This document shows positions 26,403 to 33,782 of a stretch of 35,128 bases of DNA, in pieces. The notes below the pieces were generated by a model. That model made no database searches, had not been told where the DNA came from, and saw nothing but the letters and a program-made list of their open reading frames with translations. The DNA is from Corallococcus llansteffanensis. GTDB taxonomy: Bacteria; Myxococcota; Myxococcia; Myxococcales; Myxococcaceae. Where the stretch lies: contig NZ_RAWB01000028.1 in assembly GCF_003612055.1 (NCBI RefSeq), positions 1 to 35,128 of the forward strand, read 5' to 3'. Positions within the stretch are counted from its first letter, which is position 1; each line of letters opens with the position of its first letter. The position numbers were made by a program, and so were the translations under genes.

Positions 26403-27881
26403 CTAGCGCGCGCGGCGCAGTTGTTGGACGGCGGAGGCGATGCGGGAACCATACTCCTCGTCGGCCGCGCGGAAGTGCGCGATGGCGCGGGCGATGATGT
26501 CCTCGCGGCTCACCTGGGCGAGGCTGCCTGAAATGTTCTCCACCAGGCGCTGCTTCGCCTCCTCGGGCATCAGGCGGTAGAGCGCGCCTGCCTGCACGAA
26601 GTCGTCGTCCTCCGCGTGCTTGCCGTGGACGTAGGTGCCCGTCAGGCCGCTGACCCCGTAGCCCACGCCGGGGGCCTCGTCCGTCTGCACGGGGCCGCCG
26701 AAGCTGTTCGGCTCGTAGTTGGGGCCGCGCCCGCCGTTGCCGTCGAAGCGCATGGCGCCGTCACGGCCGTAGTTGCGCGCGCCGCCCTTCACGCCGCGCG
26801 GCGAGTTCACCGGCAGCTGCGTGCTGTTGATGCCCAGCCGGTAGCGGTGCGCGTCGCCGTAGGCGAACAGGCGCGCCTGGAGCATCCGGTCCGGCGACGG
26901 GCCGATGCCGGGCACGAAGTTCGCGGGGTCCAGGGCGGCCTGCTCCACCTCCGCGAAGAAGTTCTCCGGGTTGCGGTCCAGGGTGAGCTTGCCCACCTCC
27001 ATCAGGGGGAAGTCCTTGTAGGGCCACACCTTGGTGAGGTCGAACGGGTTGAAGCGGTAGTTCGCGGCGGCGGCCTCCGGCATCACCTGGACCTTGAGCG
27101 TCCACGAGGGGAACTCGCCGCGCTCGATGGCCTTGTACAGGTCGCGCTGGTGGTGCTGCGGATCCTTGCCGCCCAGCGCCTCCGCCTCCGGCGTGGTGAG
27201 GGTGCTGATGCCCTGGTCCGTCTTGAAGTGGAACTTCACCCAGAAGCGCCCGCCCTCCGCGTTCACCCACTGGAAGGTGTGCGAGCCGAAGCCGTCCATG
27301 TGGCGCAGCGTCGCGGGGATGCCCCGGTCACCGAACAGCCAGGTGAACTGGTGCGTGGCCTCCGGCGAGTAGGAGAAGAAGTCCCAGACGTTGTCGGGCT
27401 CCTGGCAGTTCGTATACGGGTCGTACTTCTGCGAGTGGATGAAGTCCGGGAACTTGATGCCGTCGCGCAGGAAGAACACGGGCGTGTTGTTGCCCACGAG
27501 GTCCCAGTTGCCGTCCTCCGTGTAGAAGCGCACGCCGAAGCCCCGGGGGTCGCGCGCGGTGTCGGGCGCGCCCTTGGAGCCGGCCACGGTGGAGAAGCGC
27601 AGGAACACCTCCGTCTTCTTGCCCACGGTGTTGAAGAGCTTCATGCGCGTGTAGCGGGACACGTCCTTGGACGTCACCTCGAAGGTGCCGTAGGCGCCGG
27701 AGCCCACCGCGTGCACCACGCGCTCCGGGATGCGCTCGCGGTTGAAGCGCGCCAGCTTCTCCAGCAGGTGGTGGTCCTGCAGCAGCACCGGACCGTTGGG
27801 CCCCACGGTCTGCGAGTGCTGGTTGTCGGAGACCGGGGCTCCGGCTTCGGTGGTCAGGGTGGGGCGCTGGGGCTTGGACAC
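26403..27881 (-). CDS. kat: Monofunctional haem catalase
   Basis: 492 aa from a GTG at 27881, preceded by GGGAG; no in-frame ATG fits upstream. It dismutates hydrogen peroxide to water and oxygen. Catalytic H57 (RVVHAVGSGAYG) and N131 (LVGNNTPVFF), the FSTVAGSKG segment, and the proximal haem ligand Y341 (RLFAYGDAHRYRLG) are all present. Length and these motifs fit the small-subunit clade 3 catalases; no signal peptide is seen. It forms an operon with the ankyrin gene and is divergent from an OxyR-type regulator, with an OxyR/LysR-like palindrome between. Peroxide-induced expression is therefore likely. Confidence 0.95.
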   Translation of the reverse strand: MSKPQRPTLTTEAGAPVSDNQHSQTVGPNGPVLLQDHHLLEKLARFNRERIPERVVHAVGSGAYGTFEVTSKDVSRYTRMKLFNTVGKKTEVFLRFSTVAGSKGAPDTARDPRGFGVRFYTEDGNWDLVGNNTPVFFLRDGIKFPDFIHSQKYDPYTNCQEPDNVWDFFSYSPEATHQFTWLFGDRGIPATLRHMDGFGSHTFQWVNAEGGRFWVKFHFKTDQGISTLTTPEAEALGGKDPQHHQRDLYKAIERGEFPSWTLKVQVMPEAAAANYRFNPFDLTKVWPYKDFPLMEVGKLTLDRNPENFFAEVEQAALDPANFVPGIGPSPDRMLQARLFAYGDAHRYRLGINSTQLPVNSPRGVKGGARNYGRDGAMRFDGNGGRGPNYEPNSFGGPVQTDEAPGVGYGVSGLTGTYVHGKHAEDDDFVQAGALYRLMPEEAKQRLVENISGSLAQVSREDIIARAIAHFRAADEEYGSRIASAVQQLRRAR

Positions 27882-27976
27882 GGATTCTCTCCCTCGTGAA
27901 GACGTCGGGGTGCTTCGACGGGAGGAAAGGTAGAGAGTCCGCGCTGATTGGGCCAAGACATCGTTTGGATGGAAGT

Positions 27977-27993
27977 GATAGCCAGGGGTTATC
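27977..27993. promoter_or_regulatory. LysR/OxyR-type palindromic operator between catalase and oxyR
   Basis: GATAGCC-AGG-GGTTATC is a 7-bp inverted repeat with one mismatch around a 3-nt spacer and contains the T-N11-A core typical of LysR-family sites (T27979, A27991). The ATAG...TTAT half-sites also recall OxyR sites. It lies 16 nt before the oxyR ATG and about 95 nt upstream of the catalase start. Confidence 0.55.
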
Positions 27994-28008
27994 GGTTCCA
28001 GGAGGACC

Positions 28009-28935
28009 ATGGCCTCGCTCAACGACATCTCCCTGCGGCAACTGGAGTACGTGGTGGCGGTGGCGGACACGCTGGGCTTCCGGCGGGCGGCCGAGCAGTG
28101 CCACGTCTCCCAGCCCGCCCTGAGCGCGCAGATCCAACAGCTCGAAGCGGTGCTCGGCGTGAAGCTGTTCGAGCGGGACGCGCGCCGGGTGCTGCTCACG
28201 CCCGCGGGCACGGAGCTGGTGGCCCGGGCGCGGCGGGTGCTCACGGAAGCGGAGGACCTCCTGAAGGCGGCGGCCCGCATGGGCGATCCGTTCGCGGGCC
28301 CGCTGCACCTGGGGGCCATCCCGACGGTGGCGCCCTATGTGCTGCCGGAGGTGGTGCCCGCGCTGGTGAAGCGCTACCCGAAGCTGAAGCTGCGGCTGCG
28401 CGAGGAGAAGACGGCGCTGCTCATGCGCGACCTGGATGAGGGCCGGCTGGACGCGGCGCTCCTGGCGGTGGACGCGGAGCTGGGTCGGACGGTGGAGCAC
28501 GAGGTCATCGCGGAGGACCCCTTCGTCGTCGCGGCGCCGCCCGGGCACCCGCTGGAGCGCAAGAAGCAGGTGCGGCTGCGCGACCTGGACGACGAGGACG
28601 TGCTGCTGCTGGAGGACGGGCACTGCTTCCGCAGCCAGACGCTGGCGCTGTGCACGCGCGTGGGCGCGCGCGAGGTGGACTTCCGCGCCACCAGCCTGAC
28701 GACGCTGGCGCAGATGGTGATGGCGTCTGGCAGCGTCACGCTGCTGCCCCAGCTCGCGGTGTCCATGGAGAACCGGCAGGGGCAGCTGGTGGTGCGGCCC
28801 TTCGCGCCGCCGGGGCCGGGCCGGACGCTCGCGCTGGCGTGGCGTCCCGGACACCCCAGGGAGGAGGCGCTGCGAGCCATCGCCGGGACGCTGCGCTCCG
28901 TGTGGCCGGGCCTCAAGGCCGCAGCGAAGCGCTGA
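28009..28935 (+). CDS. oxyR: OxyR-type LysR family peroxide sensor/regulator
   Basis: 308 aa, ATG with AGGAGG 7 nt upstream. N-terminal winged HTH (about 8-67; LRQLEYVVAVADTLGFRRAA, SQPALSAQIQQLE). The effector domain carries the redox pair C206 and C215 (EDGHCFRSQ, LALC), spaced nine residues as in Escherichia coli OxyR C199/C208, and the conserved GAIPTVAPYVLP and TSLTTLAQMV segments. Peroxide should oxidise the pair to a disulphide and switch on target genes. The divergent catalase operon is the obvious target, with a palindrome next to this start. The gene ends 10 nt from the convergent GST gene. Confidence 0.92.
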   Translation: MASLNDISLRQLEYVVAVADTLGFRRAAEQCHVSQPALSAQIQQLEAVLGVKLFERDARRVLLTPAGTELVARARRVLTEAEDLLKAAARMGDPFAGPLHLGAIPTVAPYVLPEVVPALVKRYPKLKLRLREEKTALLMRDLDEGRLDAALLAVDAELGRTVEHEVIAEDPFVVAAPPGHPLERKKQVRLRDLDDEDVLLLEDGHCFRSQTLALCTRVGAREVDFRATSLTTLAQMVMASGSVTLLPQLAVSMENRQGQLVVRPFAPPGPGRTLALAWRPGHPREEALRAIAGTLRSVWPGLKAAAKR

Positions 28936-28945
28936 CGCACGGCCG

Positions 28946-29584
28946 TTACGGGTGCGACCTGCTCTTCTCGAGCTCGGCCAGGTACAGCACCCGCTCCTCC
29001 GCGAAGGCCTTCGCGACGCTGGGGCGCTGCGACAGGCGCGCGAAGTACGCGCTGAGCGCGGGCCACTTCTTCAGCTCGATGGGGGTCGCCACGCACCAGC
29101 CCAGCACGGTGACGAGGTACGCGTCCGCCACGCTGAAGCGCTCCAGGAGGAACTCACGCCCGGTGAGGTGCTGCTCCACGTACGCGAGCCGGGCCGTGCT
29201 CTTCTCCAGGGCGTAGGCCCTGGCGCCCTCGGTGGACTTCTTGTCGAGGAGCGGGAAGAAGGTCGCCTTGTGCAGCTCCGTCCCGATGAAGGACAGCCAC
29301 TGCTGGAGCCGCGCGCGGCCCCGGGGGTCGGTGGGCGCGAGCTCCGCCTGGGGCAGCGTCTGGGCCAGGTACTGGAGGATGGCGGCGTTCTCCGTGAGGA
29401 CGTCGCCGTCGTCGGTGCGCAGCGCGGGGACGAGCCCCAGCGGATGTACCTCCAGATAGTTCTTCCCGTCGTGCGTGCGCTTCGTCTTCGAGTCGACCTC
29501 GATGTACGTCGCCTCGGTGCCGGCCTCGTAGAAGCACATGCGCGTCGCGGCGGAGCAGGCGAGGGGGGAGAAGTAGAGCTGCAT
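28946..29584 (-). CDS. gst: Glutathione S-transferase, beta-class-like
   Basis: 212 aa, ATG at 29584 with GGAGG 8 nt upstream. An N-terminal thioredoxin-like domain (1-78) has MQLYFSPLACS with C10 at the site of the catalytic Cys of bacterial beta-class GSTs, the cis-proline GLVPAL (P53) and TENAAIL (64-70). The C-terminal helical domain (about 85-205) has FLLERFSVADAYL, the conserved SxAD motif that caps the last helices. It should conjugate or reduce electrophiles with glutathione in the cytoplasm. It is divergent from a MetR-like LysR regulator over a perfect palindrome, so it is probably that regulator's target. Neighbouring OxyR genes place it in a stress-defence block. Confidence 0.9.
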   Translation of the reverse strand: MQLYFSPLACSAATRMCFYEAGTEATYIEVDSKTKRTHDGKNYLEVHPLGLVPALRTDDGDVLTENAAILQYLAQTLPQAELAPTDPRGRARLQQWLSFIGTELHKATFFPLLDKKSTEGARAYALEKSTARLAYVEQHLTGREFLLERFSVADAYLVTVLGWCVATPIELKKWPALSAYFARLSQRPSVAKAFAEERVLYLAELEKSRSHP

Positions 29585-29655
29585 GGGACGGTCCTCCAGG
29601 ACCTGGAAGCGGGTGGTCTTCGCGACAACGGAGGGCACTCTCCATCTCTGAAGGG

Positions 29656-29672
29656 GATGCGTCCAACGCATC
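29656..29672. promoter_or_regulatory. Perfect LysR operator between gst and the metR-like gene
   Basis: GATGCGT-CCA-ACGCATC is a perfect 7-bp inverted repeat with a 3-nt spacer and carries the T-N11-A core (T29658, A29670). It sits 20 nt before the regulator ATG and 72 nt before the GST start, the usual place for a LysR autoregulator/target site. Confidence 0.65.
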
Positions 29673-29691
29673 GTTGACATAGACTCGATGC

Positions 29692-30624
29692 ATGCAAGAC
29701 ATCGCCTCCCCACCGGCCACCCGCCTCGACGTGCGCGACCTGCGCGTGGTGCTGGCCCTGGCCTCCGCGGGCACCACGGCGAAGGCCGCGGCCGTCCTGC
29801 ACCTCACGCAGCCGGCGGTGAGCCGCGCGCTGCTCGCGGCCGAGGAGCGGCTGGGAGCACGCCTCTTCGAGCGCACGCCTCGCGGGCTGGTGCCCACCGT
29901 GGCGGGCCAAGAGCTGGTGACGGGCGCGACCCGGCTCCTGGTGGAGCTGGGCGACCTGGAGCACCGCGTGCGCGCGCCGGTGGCGCCGTCCGTCCGCCTC
30001 CGGCTCGTGTGCGAGTGCTACACCGCCTACCACTGGCTGCCGTCCGCGCTGGTGACGCTGCGCAAGAGCCTGCCGGGGCTTGGCCTGTCCCTGTCGGTGG
30101 AGCACACCCAGGCCCCGGTCCAGGCGCTCATGGCGGGGGAGCTGGACGTGGCGCTCATCACCACGGCGTCCGTCCCGCCGCGCATCGGGGTGGAAGCGCG
30201 GCCGCTCTTCTCGGATGAGATTGTCTTCGTGATGGCCGCGTCGCACCCGCTGGCATCCCGCAGGGCGCTCACCCGCGAGGACATTCGCGGCAGCACGATC
30301 CTCACGGGACAGACGCCCCCGGCGGAGACGCACTGGTTCATGACGCAGGTGTTCGGCCGCGAGCGGCCCCGCCTCAAGGTGGAGAAGTTGCCGCTCACCG
30401 AGGCCATCCTCGACGTGGCCCGCGCGGGCCTGGGCATCGCGGTCATCTCCGAGTGGATCACCACCCCGCATCTCGCGAAGGGCGACCTCGTCACGAAGCG
30501 GCTGGCGTCAGGGGCGCTGCGGCGACCGTGGCGGATGGCCTGGCGGAAGGAAGTCGGCGACGCCGCCTCCCGCCTCCACGCCGCGCTCGAAGCCACGGTG
30601 CCCCGGGCCCTCGCGGTGGGATGA
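29692..30624 (+). CDS. LysR family regulator, MetR-like
   Basis: 310 aa. N-terminal helix-turn-helix at about 13-72 (LRVVLALASAGTTAKAAAVL, TQPAVSRALLAAEERLGARL). The effector domain follows. The stretch LRLVCECYTAYHWLPSAL resembles MetR (LRIAIECHSCIQWLTPAL in E. coli), and GELDVALITTA and GLGIAVISEW are typical LysR strands. MetR responds to homocysteine, but this protein sits beside a GST and no methionine gene, so the ligand may differ. The perfect palindrome upstream suggests autoregulation plus control of GST. It ends 19 nt from the convergent rraA-like gene. Confidence 0.85.
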   Translation: MQDIASPPATRLDVRDLRVVLALASAGTTAKAAAVLHLTQPAVSRALLAAEERLGARLFERTPRGLVPTVAGQELVTGATRLLVELGDLEHRVRAPVAPSVRLRLVCECYTAYHWLPSALVTLRKSLPGLGLSLSVEHTQAPVQALMAGELDVALITTASVPPRIGVEARPLFSDEIVFVMAASHPLASRRALTREDIRGSTILTGQTPPAETHWFMTQVFGRERPRLKVEKLPLTEAILDVARAGLGIAVISEWITTPHLAKGDLVTKRLASGALRRPWRMAWRKEVGDAASRLHAALEATVPRALAVG

Positions 30625-30643
30625 GCCTCCCGGGCGGACCGCC

Positions 30644-31153
30644 TCAGCGCAGCGGCTGCTCCGACGTGACGATGCCATCCGCGTCCGCGTAGAGGTGGTG
30701 GCCCGGGATGAAGTTCACCCCCGCGAAGCGCACCTCCACGTCGCGCTGGCCCTCGTTGCGCTTGCCGCTCTTGAGCGGGTGGGTGCCCAGGGCCTTCACG
30801 CCCAGGGCGGTGCGGCCCACCTCCTCCGCGTCGCGGATGCAGCCGTTCACCACCACGCCCGCCCAGCCGTTCCTCTGCGCGAGCGCGGCGAGCTGATCCC
30901 CCACCAGCGCGCAGCGGCGGCTGCCACCGCCATCCACCACCAGCACGCGGCCCCGGCCGGCTTCCTCCAGGGCCTTGCGCACGAGCGAGTTGTCCTCGGG
31001 GGCCCGCACGGTGCTGATGGGACCGGAGAAGTCGCGGCGGCCGCCGTAGTCCCCGAAGCCGGGCTCGGCGATCTGGAAGTGCGCGGTGCCCGCATGGGCA
31101 TCACAGAGGTCGGCGGTCTTCGGAGCAGGGTGGGGGGCGGGGGAGTCGCTCAT
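30644..31153 (-). CDS. RraA-family protein / 4-hydroxy-4-methyl-2-oxoglutarate aldolase-like
   Basis: 169 aa, about the standard length of RraA. RraA binds and inhibits RNase E; its relatives are class II HMG/CHA aldolases. Here GDQLAAL (D86), then 20 residues later CIRD (R107, D108) and E111 fit the aldolase signature G-x20-R-D-x2-E/D. The motif is therefore complete, so it may be an aldolase/oxaloacetate decarboxylase as well as, or rather than, an RNase E regulator. No cofactor site other than this metal motif is seen. It stands alone between a convergent LysR gene and tandem hairpins that probably end the next gene's transcript. Confidence 0.85.
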   Translation of the reverse strand: MSDSPAPHPAPKTADLCDAHAGTAHFQIAEPGFGDYGGRRDFSGPISTVRAPEDNSLVRKALEEAGRGRVLVVDGGGSRRCALVGDQLAALAQRNGWAGVVVNGCIRDAEEVGRTALGVKALGTHPLKSGKRNEGQRDVEVRFAGVNFIPGHHLYADADGIVTSEQPLR

Positions 31154-31216
31154 GAACCGGGAGCCTGCGCGGGGCCTGTGTGGAGACGCAACCCCCGGAA
31201 AGACAGGTGCTTCCGA

Positions 31217-31253
31217 CCGCCGCGCGCCGGCCTTCCGGGCCGGTGCGCGGCGG
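31217..31253. terminator. Strong 16-bp GC hairpin
   Basis: CCGCCGCGCGCCGGCC (31217-31232) pairs with 31238-31253 over 16 positions with one G-T wobble and a 5-nt loop. It lies between the rraA-like gene start and the 3' end of the lipoprotein gene, directly beside a second hairpin. It lacks a T-run. Confidence 0.55.
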
Positions 31254-31282
31254 CTGAAGCGGTGTTGGAGGCACCGCTTCAG
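31254..31282 (-). terminator. 11-bp perfect hairpin at the lipoprotein stop
   Basis: CTGAAGCGGTG (31254-31264) and CACCGCTTCAG (31272-31282) are perfect complements around a 7-nt loop. The arm overlaps the stop codon (31279-31281) of the minus-strand lipoprotein gene. Together with the neighbouring 16-bp stem it should block transcription into the rraA-like gene. Confidence 0.6.
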
Positions 31283-32580
31283 ATTTCGCGGCCCAGGTTC
31301 TGGGCGTTGTTGCTGTACGTGTTGCCGCTCTCGCTGAAGGTGGCCGTCTTGAAGACGTAGACGCCATACGCGGGGCTCTGTGAGATGACGGTGTCGGTGA
31401 GCTGGAGCCGGCCCAGGCCCGAGGAGCTCACGCCGCCGCCCACGGAGATGTTGGCGATGATGTCCCCGTCGCTCGTGAAGTAGTCGCAGCAGAAGGCGTC
31501 CGAGCCGCCGTGCCGCACCTCGGCGAAGGCGATGACGCTGTTGCCGCCCGCGGAGCGGAAGGAGAGGCCCTTCCAGTAGCCCGGCGTCTCCGTCCTGCCC
31601 GTGAAGACGATGCGGTCCGCCGCCGTGCCCCGCGCCACCAGCGTGCCGTTGCCTTCGATGCGGAGGCCGGACTGCGCTTCGAACTGGAGCCGCGTACCCG
31701 GCTCGATGGTGAGCGCGCCGGTGTAGGAGACGGTGGTGTCCGGCAGGCCGGTGGAGATGCCGTAGGGCACGTCCAGCCTGCGCATCGTCTGGGTCGCTCC
31801 GGAGTCCGCGACCGGTGCGCCCAGGACGTGGACGACGTTGTCGCCGTTGGCCGCGGGGCTGGTCGCGCTGTTGCCGGAGTAGATGCTCGCCGTGTCCAGC
31901 GCGCCCACGATGGACATGCTCACGGTGACGGGCGCGCCCAGGTTGCCCCGGAACACATTCTGCGTGAAGCCCGGCAGCCGCGCCTTGTTGAAGGCGAAGA
32001 GGCCCTGCGTGCCGCTCTTCTCCACCGTCGTGTGCGCGATGCGCACCTGGCTGACGGAGTCCTGCAGGGAGCCCACCAGCACGGCGGCCCGCGCGTCCAA
32101 GCTGCCTCCGGGGCCGTAGAAGAAGTCACAGCAGAAGGGCTCCTCGTTGCCCGCGTAGGAGATGACCACGTGCTCCAGCACGTTGGCGGGGTTGTTGGAC
32201 TTGAACGCGAGCCCCTTCCAGAAGCCCGGCGCGGCCGTCGTCGAGGTGAAGGTGATGGGCAGGGCCTCCGTGCCCACCGCGTTGAGCGAACCCGTCGCCG
32301 TGACGAGCAGCCCCGCGTTGGGCCCGAAGCGGACCACCGTTCCGGGGGCGAGCGTCAGCGCGCCGCTCACCTCCACGACGCCCGTCACCGCGTAGACGCA
32401 GCGCTCGTCACCGGGGGCCCAGCTCGTCGTGCTGCCCAGGTTGCCGGAGATGTTCCGCACGCAGGTGCCGTCGGGCCCGGTGCCGTCACCGGGATCGTCC
32501 TCGCCGCCGCCACAGGCCGCCAGCAGGGAGGTGGCCAGGAGCGGAAGCAGCCGCGGAAGACGAAACAAGGAACGCGCCAT
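31279..32580 (-). CDS. Beta-helix lipoprotein made of two homologous halves
   Basis: 433 aa from ATG 32580 (an ATG at 32619 would add 13 residues). The type II signal peptide ends in lipobox LLAAC (C23) followed by GGGEDD, so outer-membrane anchoring is likely. The rest is beta-rich with the short periodic pattern of a right-handed parallel beta-helix. It contains two similar halves: each has ALTL/IEPGT, a PGFWKGLAF or PGYWKGLSF motif, then EEPFCCDFF or SDAFCCDYF, and ends in LFAFNKA or VYVFKTA. The paired CC in each half may form disulphides or bind metal. No family recognised for certain. Function unknown; polysaccharide binding is only a guess. Confidence 0.65.
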   Translation of the reverse strand: MARSLFRLPRLLPLLATSLLAACGGGEDDPGDGTGPDGTCVRNISGNLGSTTSWAPGDERCVYAVTGVVEVSGALTLAPGTVVRFGPNAGLLVTATGSLNAVGTEALPITFTSTTAAPGFWKGLAFKSNNPANVLEHVVISYAGNEEPFCCDFFYGPGGSLDARAAVLVGSLQDSVSQVRIAHTTVEKSGTQGLFAFNKARLPGFTQNVFRGNLGAPVTVSMSIVGALDTASIYSGNSATSPAANGDNVVHVLGAPVADSGATQTMRRLDVPYGISTGLPDTTVSYTGALTIEPGTRLQFEAQSGLRIEGNGTLVARGTAADRIVFTGRTETPGYWKGLSFRSAGGNSVIAFAEVRHGGSDAFCCDYFTSDGDIIANISVGGGVSSSGLGRLQLTDTVISQSPAYGVYVFKTATFSESGNTYSNNAQNLGREI

Positions 32581-32650
32581 GGAATCACCCGGAAGCAATC
32601 GAGCGGAAAATGCCGCCATCGGAGGTGATTACGCCGGTCCCCGCGCATAT

Positions 32651-32681
32651 TCCGGCCGGGGTGGGAAACAGGACGGCCGGA
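32651..32681. terminator. Inverted repeat upstream of the lipoprotein gene
   Basis: TCCGGCCG (32651-32658) and CGGCCGGA (32674-32681) form a perfect 8-bp stem with a 15-nt loop, just after the alcohol dehydrogenase stop (32694, minus strand). No T-run follows, so it could be a weak terminator of that gene or an operator for the lipoprotein gene. Confidence 0.35.
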
Positions 32682-32693
32682 GGCGCTCCACGG

Positions 32694-33749
32694 TCACGGA
32701 CGGATCGCGACCTTGAAGACGCCGTCCTTGCGCTGGCTGAAGAGTTCGTAGGCGTCGCGGATGTCCTGGAGCGCGAAGCGGTGCGTGAAGAGCGGCGTGA
32801 GGTCCACGCGCTTCGCGCGCACCACCTCCATGAGCCTGCGCATCCGCTCCTTGCCACCCGGGCAGAGCGTGGTGACGATGCGGTGGTCGCCCAGGCCCGC
32901 GGCGAAGGCGTCGTAGGGCAGCTGTAGCTTGCCGGAGTACACGCCCAGGCTGGAGAGCGTGCCGCCGGGGTTCAGGGTGCGCAGGGCGCTCTCGAAGGTC
33001 TGCTGCGTTCCCAGCGCCTCGATGGCCACGTCCACGCCGCCCCCGGTGAGCCGCTTCACCTCCGCCACGACATCCTGCTGGCGGAAGTCGAGCGCCACGT
33101 CCACGCCCAGCTTGCGCGCCATGGCGAGGCGCGACTCGTCTCCGTCCACGCCGATGACGAGCGAGGCGCCCATCAGCCGCGCGCCCACGGAGGCGCACAG
33201 CCCGACGGGCCCCTGGGCGAACACCACCACCGCGTCGCCAATGCGCACGCCGCCGGACTCCGCGCCGCTGAAGCCGGTGGAGGCGATGTCCGCCAGCAGC
33301 AGCACCTGCTCATCCGTCAGCCCCTCCGGGATGGGGGCCAGGTTGGCCTGCGCGAAGGGCACGCACACGTACTCGGCCTGCGCGCCGTTCATCGTGTTGC
33401 CCAGGCGCCAGCCGCCCGAGGCCTCCAGGCCGGAGCCATGGCCGCACTGGGACAGGTGGCCGGAGAGGCAGCCCCGGCACTGGCCGCACGGCGTGATGGC
33501 CCCCACCAGCACGCGCTCTCCCTCCTGGTAGCCGGTGACGCCCGGGCCCAATTCGTCGATGACGCCCACCATCTCGTGGCCCACGGTGAGGCCCGGCTTC
33601 ACCGGGTACTCGCCCCGGACGATGTGCACGTCGGTGCCGCAGATGGTGGTGAGCGTGACGCGGATGACGGCCTCGCCCGCCCCTGCCTTTGGGCGTTCGA
33701 CCTCCTCCACACCCACCTGGTTGATGCCTCGGAACACGGTGGCTCGCAT
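32694..33749 (-). CDS. Zinc-dependent medium-chain alcohol dehydrogenase
   Basis: 351 aa, ATG 33749 with GAGGAG upstream. Catalytic zinc site C37 (TICGTD), H58 and E59 (VGHE); structural zinc C88, C91, C94, C102 (PCGQCRGCLSGHLSQC). The Rossmann fold has AQGPVGLCA (178-186) and VDGDESRL with acidic D202, which points to NAD(H) rather than NADP(H). It oxidises alcohols or reduces aldehydes; the natural substrate cannot be read, although the family resembles isopropanol/sorbitol-type enzymes. It follows the universal stress gene by 33 nt and is probably cotranscribed with it, so a hypoxia or stress-linked fermentative role is plausible. All metal ligands are intact. Confidence 0.9.
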   Translation of the reverse strand: MRATVFRGINQVGVEEVERPKAGAGEAVIRVTLTTICGTDVHIVRGEYPVKPGLTVGHEMVGVIDELGPGVTGYQEGERVLVGAITPCGQCRGCLSGHLSQCGHGSGLEASGGWRLGNTMNGAQAEYVCVPFAQANLAPIPEGLTDEQVLLLADIASTGFSGAESGGVRIGDAVVVFAQGPVGLCASVGARLMGASLVIGVDGDESRLAMARKLGVDVALDFRQQDVVAEVKRLTGGGVDVAIEALGTQQTFESALRTLNPGGTLSSLGVYSGKLQLPYDAFAAGLGDHRIVTTLCPGGKERMRRLMEVVRAKRVDLTPLFTHRFALQDIRDAYELFSQRKDGVFKVAIRP

Positions 33750-33782
33750 GGACTGCTCCTCTTCTCTCTCTTTCACGCTCTT

